Assembly: GCA_014650415.1 (NCBI GenBank)
Contig: BMUX01000004.1
Span: forward strand, 643,915-707,914
Direction: 5' to 3'
Origin: Streptomyces spiroverticillatus
Lineage (GTDB): Bacteria > Actinomycetota > Actinomycetes > Streptomycetales > Streptomycetaceae
DNA length: 64,000 nt
Program-made: the position numbers and the translations under genes
Notes under the pieces: generated by a model
The model's database searches: none
What the model saw: only the letters and a program-made list of their open reading frames with translations
Told to the model about the DNA's origin: nothing
Part shown: piece by piece, positions 62,501-64,000 of the stretch
How the letters are laid out: every line of letters starts with the position of its first letter
How positions within the stretch are numbered: the first letter of the stretch is position 1

Positions 62501-64000
62501 CGTTGTCGCTGAGGTCCTTCCAGATGCCGGTGACCCCGCGCACCCTGGCCTGACCACCGAGAATGCCCTCGGTACCCACCTCGCGGGCGACTCGCGTCAC
62601 CTCGTCGGCGAAGTTGGAGAGCTGGTCGACCATCGTGTTCACGGTCGTGACGAGATCGAGGATCTCGCCCTTGGCGTCGACGGTGATCTTCTTCGACAGG
62701 TCGCCCTTGGCCACGGCGGTCGTGACCTCGGCGATGTTGCGCACCTGCGAGGTCAGGTTGTTGGCCATGAAGTTGACGGACTGGGTGAGGTCCTTCCACG
62801 TACCGCTGACGCCCTGCACCTCGGCCTGACCGCCGAGCATGCCCTCGGTGCCCACCTCGCGGGCCACCCGCGTCACCTGCTCCGCGAAGTTCGAGAGCTG
62901 GTCGACCATGGTGTTGAGGGTGTTCTTCAGCTCCAGGATCTCGCCGCGCGCATCCACGTCGATCTTCTGCGACAGGTCACCGCGCGCGACCGCCGTGGCG
63001 ACCTGCGCGATGTTGCGCACCTGGGCGGTGAGGTTCCCGGCCATGCCGTTCACCGAGTCGGTCAGGTCCCGCCACACACCGGCGACACCGGGCACCTGCG
63101 CCTGCCCGCCGAGCCGTCCTTCCGTACCCACCTCGCGCGCGACCCGGGTCACCTGGTCCGCGAACGCGGACAGCTGATCGACCATCGTGTTGATGGTGTT
63201 CTTCAACTCCAGGATCTCGCCGCGCGCATCCACGTCGATCTTCTGCGACAGGTCGCCCTGCGCCACTGCCGTCGTGACCTGGGCGATCTGACGGACCTGG
63301 GAGGTCAGGTTCCCGGCCATGAAGTTGACGGAGTCGGTGAGCTCCTTCCACGTACCGCTGACGCCGTCGACGCGCGCCTGCCCGCCGAGCCGCCCCTCCG
63401 TACCCACGTCCCGCGCCATCCGCGTGACCTGGTCGGCGAACGCGGACAGCTGGTCGACCATCGTGTTGACGGTGACCTTGAGCTCCAGCATCTCGCCGGA
63501 CACGTCGACGGTGACCTTCTGCGACAGGTCACCATTGGCGACCGCCGTCGTCACCTGCGCGATGTTCCGCACCTGCCCGGTGAGGTTGCGGAAGGCGGTG
63601 TTGACCGAATCCGTGAGGTCCTTCCACGTCCCCGCCGCCCCCGGCACCTGCGCCTGCCCGCCCAACTGCCCCTCGACACCGACCTCGCGGGCCACCCGCG
63701 TCACCTCGGAGCCGAACGCCTGGAGCTGCTCCACCATCGTGTTGACGGTGTTCTTCAGCTCCAGCATCTCGCCGGACACGTCGACGGTGACCTTCTGCGA
63801 CATGTCGCCGTTGGCGACCGCCGTCGTCACCTGCGCAATGTTGCGCACCTGGTCCGTGAGGTTGCGAAAGGCGGTGTTCACGGAATCCGTGAGGTCCTTC
63901 CACGTCCCCGCCGCCCCCGGCACCTGCGCCTGCCCGCCGAGCAGCCCCTCCCCGCCGACCTCGCTCGCCACCCGCGTCACTTCGTCCGCGAACGTACGCA
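59565..64000 (-). CDS. osaA: Hybrid sensor kinase OsaA, N-terminus beyond the window
   Basis: The frame is open to the window end, so at least 1478 residues are present here. Order: at least eight HAMP units, GAF (about [20 protein letters not shown]), a long coiled coil, HisKA ([20 protein letters not shown]), HATPase_c ([26 protein letters not shown]), a Pro-rich linker and a C-terminal receiver ([29 protein letters not shown]). In Streptomyces OsaA signals to OsaB for recovery from osmotic stress. Confidence 0.9.
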   Translation of the reverse strand, partial: RTFADEVTRVASEVGGEGLLGGQAQVPGAAGTWKDLTDSVNTAFRNLTDQVRNIAQVTTAVANGDMSQKVTVDVSGEMLELKNTVNTMVEQLQAFGSEVTRVAREVGVEGQLGGQAQVPGAAGTWKDLTDSVNTAFRNLTGQVRNIAQVTTAVANGDLSQKVTVDVSGEMLELKVTVNTMVDQLSAFADQVTRMARDVGTEGRLGGQARVDGVSGTWKELTDSVNFMAGNLTSQVRQIAQVTTAVAQGDLSQKIDVDARGEILELKNTINTMVDQLSAFADQVTRVAREVGTEGRLGGQAQVPGVAGVWRDLTDSVNGMAGNLTAQVRNIAQVATAVARGDLSQKIDVDARGEILELKNTLNTMVDQLSNFAEQVTRVAREVGTEGMLGGQAEVQGVSGTWKDLTQSVNFMANNLTSQVRNIAEVTTAVAKGDLSKKITVDAKGEILDLVTTVNTMVDQLSNFADEVTRVAREVGTEGILGGQARVRGVTGIWKDLSDNVNTMANNLTSQVRNISRVSSAVANGDLTKKVTVEARGEVAELADTVNTMVTTLSSFADEVTRVAREVGTQGELGGQARVPGVAGTWKDLTESVNSMASNLTGQVRQIATVTTAIAKGDLTKKIDIDARGEIQDLKDTINTMVDQLSSFADQVTRVAREVGTDGQLGGQARVRDVDGTWRDLTQSVNEMAGNLTRQVRAMAKVATAVTRGDLNLKIDVDAAGEIQELQDNINTMISNLRDTTLANEEQDWLKGNLARISGLMQGRRDLDDVASLIMSELTPVVSAQQGAFFLALPSGTVGTGAEVGADADSPYELRMRGSYGYAKGAMPTVFRPGETLIGTAAEEKRTIQFTPPEGYLKIASGLGEAPPAHVIVLPVLFEGQVLGVIELASFQPFTQIQKDFLNQIADLIATSVNTISVNTKTEVLLEQSQELTEQLRERSEELENRQKALQESNAELEEKAELLARQNRDIEVKNTEIEEARQVLEERAEQLAVSMRYKSEFLANMSHELRTPLNSLLILAKLLADNADGNLSPKQVEFAETIHGAGSDLLQLINDILDLSKVEAGKMDVSPTRIALVQLVDYVEATFRPLTAEKGLDFSVRVSPELPATLHTDEQRLLQVLRNLLSNAVKFTDSGAVELVIRPANADVPHEIREQLLEAGSLRDSDGDLIAFSVTDTGIGIAASKMRVIFEAFKQADGTTSRKYGGTGLGLSISREIARLLGGEIHAASEPGRGSTFTLYLPLHPSELPPQGYPQLSPGGLELPRRTQPQEGPRTPDAAAPPYHLGVVRNEPQTGSAGLFRRRRKAIGQAEERPALPGQPTPAPSGSTPQEPWAGQQGGQESAPEERRTFGFSGEKVLIVDDDIRNVFALTSVLEQHGLSVLYAENGREGIEVLEQHDDVTVVLMDIMMPEMDGYATTTAIRRMPQFAGLPIIALTAKAMKGDREKAIDSGASDYVTKPVDPDHLLGVMEQWMRGEG
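61800..64000. repeat. 276 bp tandem repeats encoding HAMP units in osaA
   Basis: At least eight units recur every 276 bp (92 residues), for example the segment TCGGTGAGGTCCTTCCACG-like at 63613 and 63889. Protein units share [20 protein letters not shown] and [20 protein letters not shown] with few changes. The array runs to the window end. Confidence 0.9.

Overview
This is a 64 kb piece of a Streptomyces-type actinobacterial chromosome. Coding GC is very high, GTG starts are common, and the gene order (hflX, rshA, dapF, miaA, miaB, gluKR/gluABCD, recX, recA, lhr, nei, clgR, cinA, pgsA, rimO, ftsK, osaBA) follows the conserved core of Streptomyces chromosomes. Almost all of it is ordinary core sequence. 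The exceptions are a 9.4 kb integrated element inside miaB and a broken recA.

Layout. 1-4.9 kb: the end of a siderophore locus (IucA/IucC synthetase fragment, class III aminotransferase), then two tandem secreted trypsin-like lipoproteins. 5-16.8 kb: a mostly leftward housekeeping run: hflX, an M1 peptidase, rshA, dapF, a membrane protein, miaA, two small rightward genes, a dioxygenase-like protein, a small unknown and miaB. 16.765-26.197 kb: the element, bounded by a 14 bp direct repeat that lies in miaB codons. It carries a large serine integrase, a winged-helix-type protein, an XRE regulator, a scaffold-like protein, a P22-type coat protein and small zinc-binding ORFs running rightward, then a leftward XRE-DUF5753/DUF6879 operon. 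I see no portal, terminase, tail or lysis gene, so it looks like a capsid-encoding phage satellite or a strongly reduced prophage. 26.3-33.2 kb: a TAXI solute-binding protein, the GluR/GluK two-component system and the gluABCD glutamate ABC transporter.

33.3-36.3 kb: an FAD monooxygenase, then a sulfur module: a Cys-containing leader peptide, cysteine dioxygenase and a rhodanese. 36.35-38.25 kb: recX and recA. recA has lost about 37 nt after the Walker A and DAEHALD region, which shifts the frame and separates the ATP-binding half from Walker B and the DNA-binding loops. 38.5-50.8 kb: an AI-2E-type permease, DUF3046, a cyclase-like protein, an AraC/AzlC/AzlD set, lhr helicase, a Nei-type glycosylase, an SDR, a small membrane protein and dpsC. 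51-64 kb: clgR, then a tightly overlapped rimO-pgsA-cinA operon, a RodZ-like protein, ftsK, and the osmotic-adaptation pair osaB and osaA (cut by the window end), with eight nearly identical HAMP units.

Working together: MiaA and MiaB make successive modifications of tRNA A37. The element has taken over the MiaB start codon while keeping its N-terminal peptide, so tRNA modification is now expressed from element-supplied sequence. If the recA lesion is real, the strain should lack RecA recombination and SOS induction. That would matter for the tandem repeats nearby and for any RecA-dependent induction of mobile elements.
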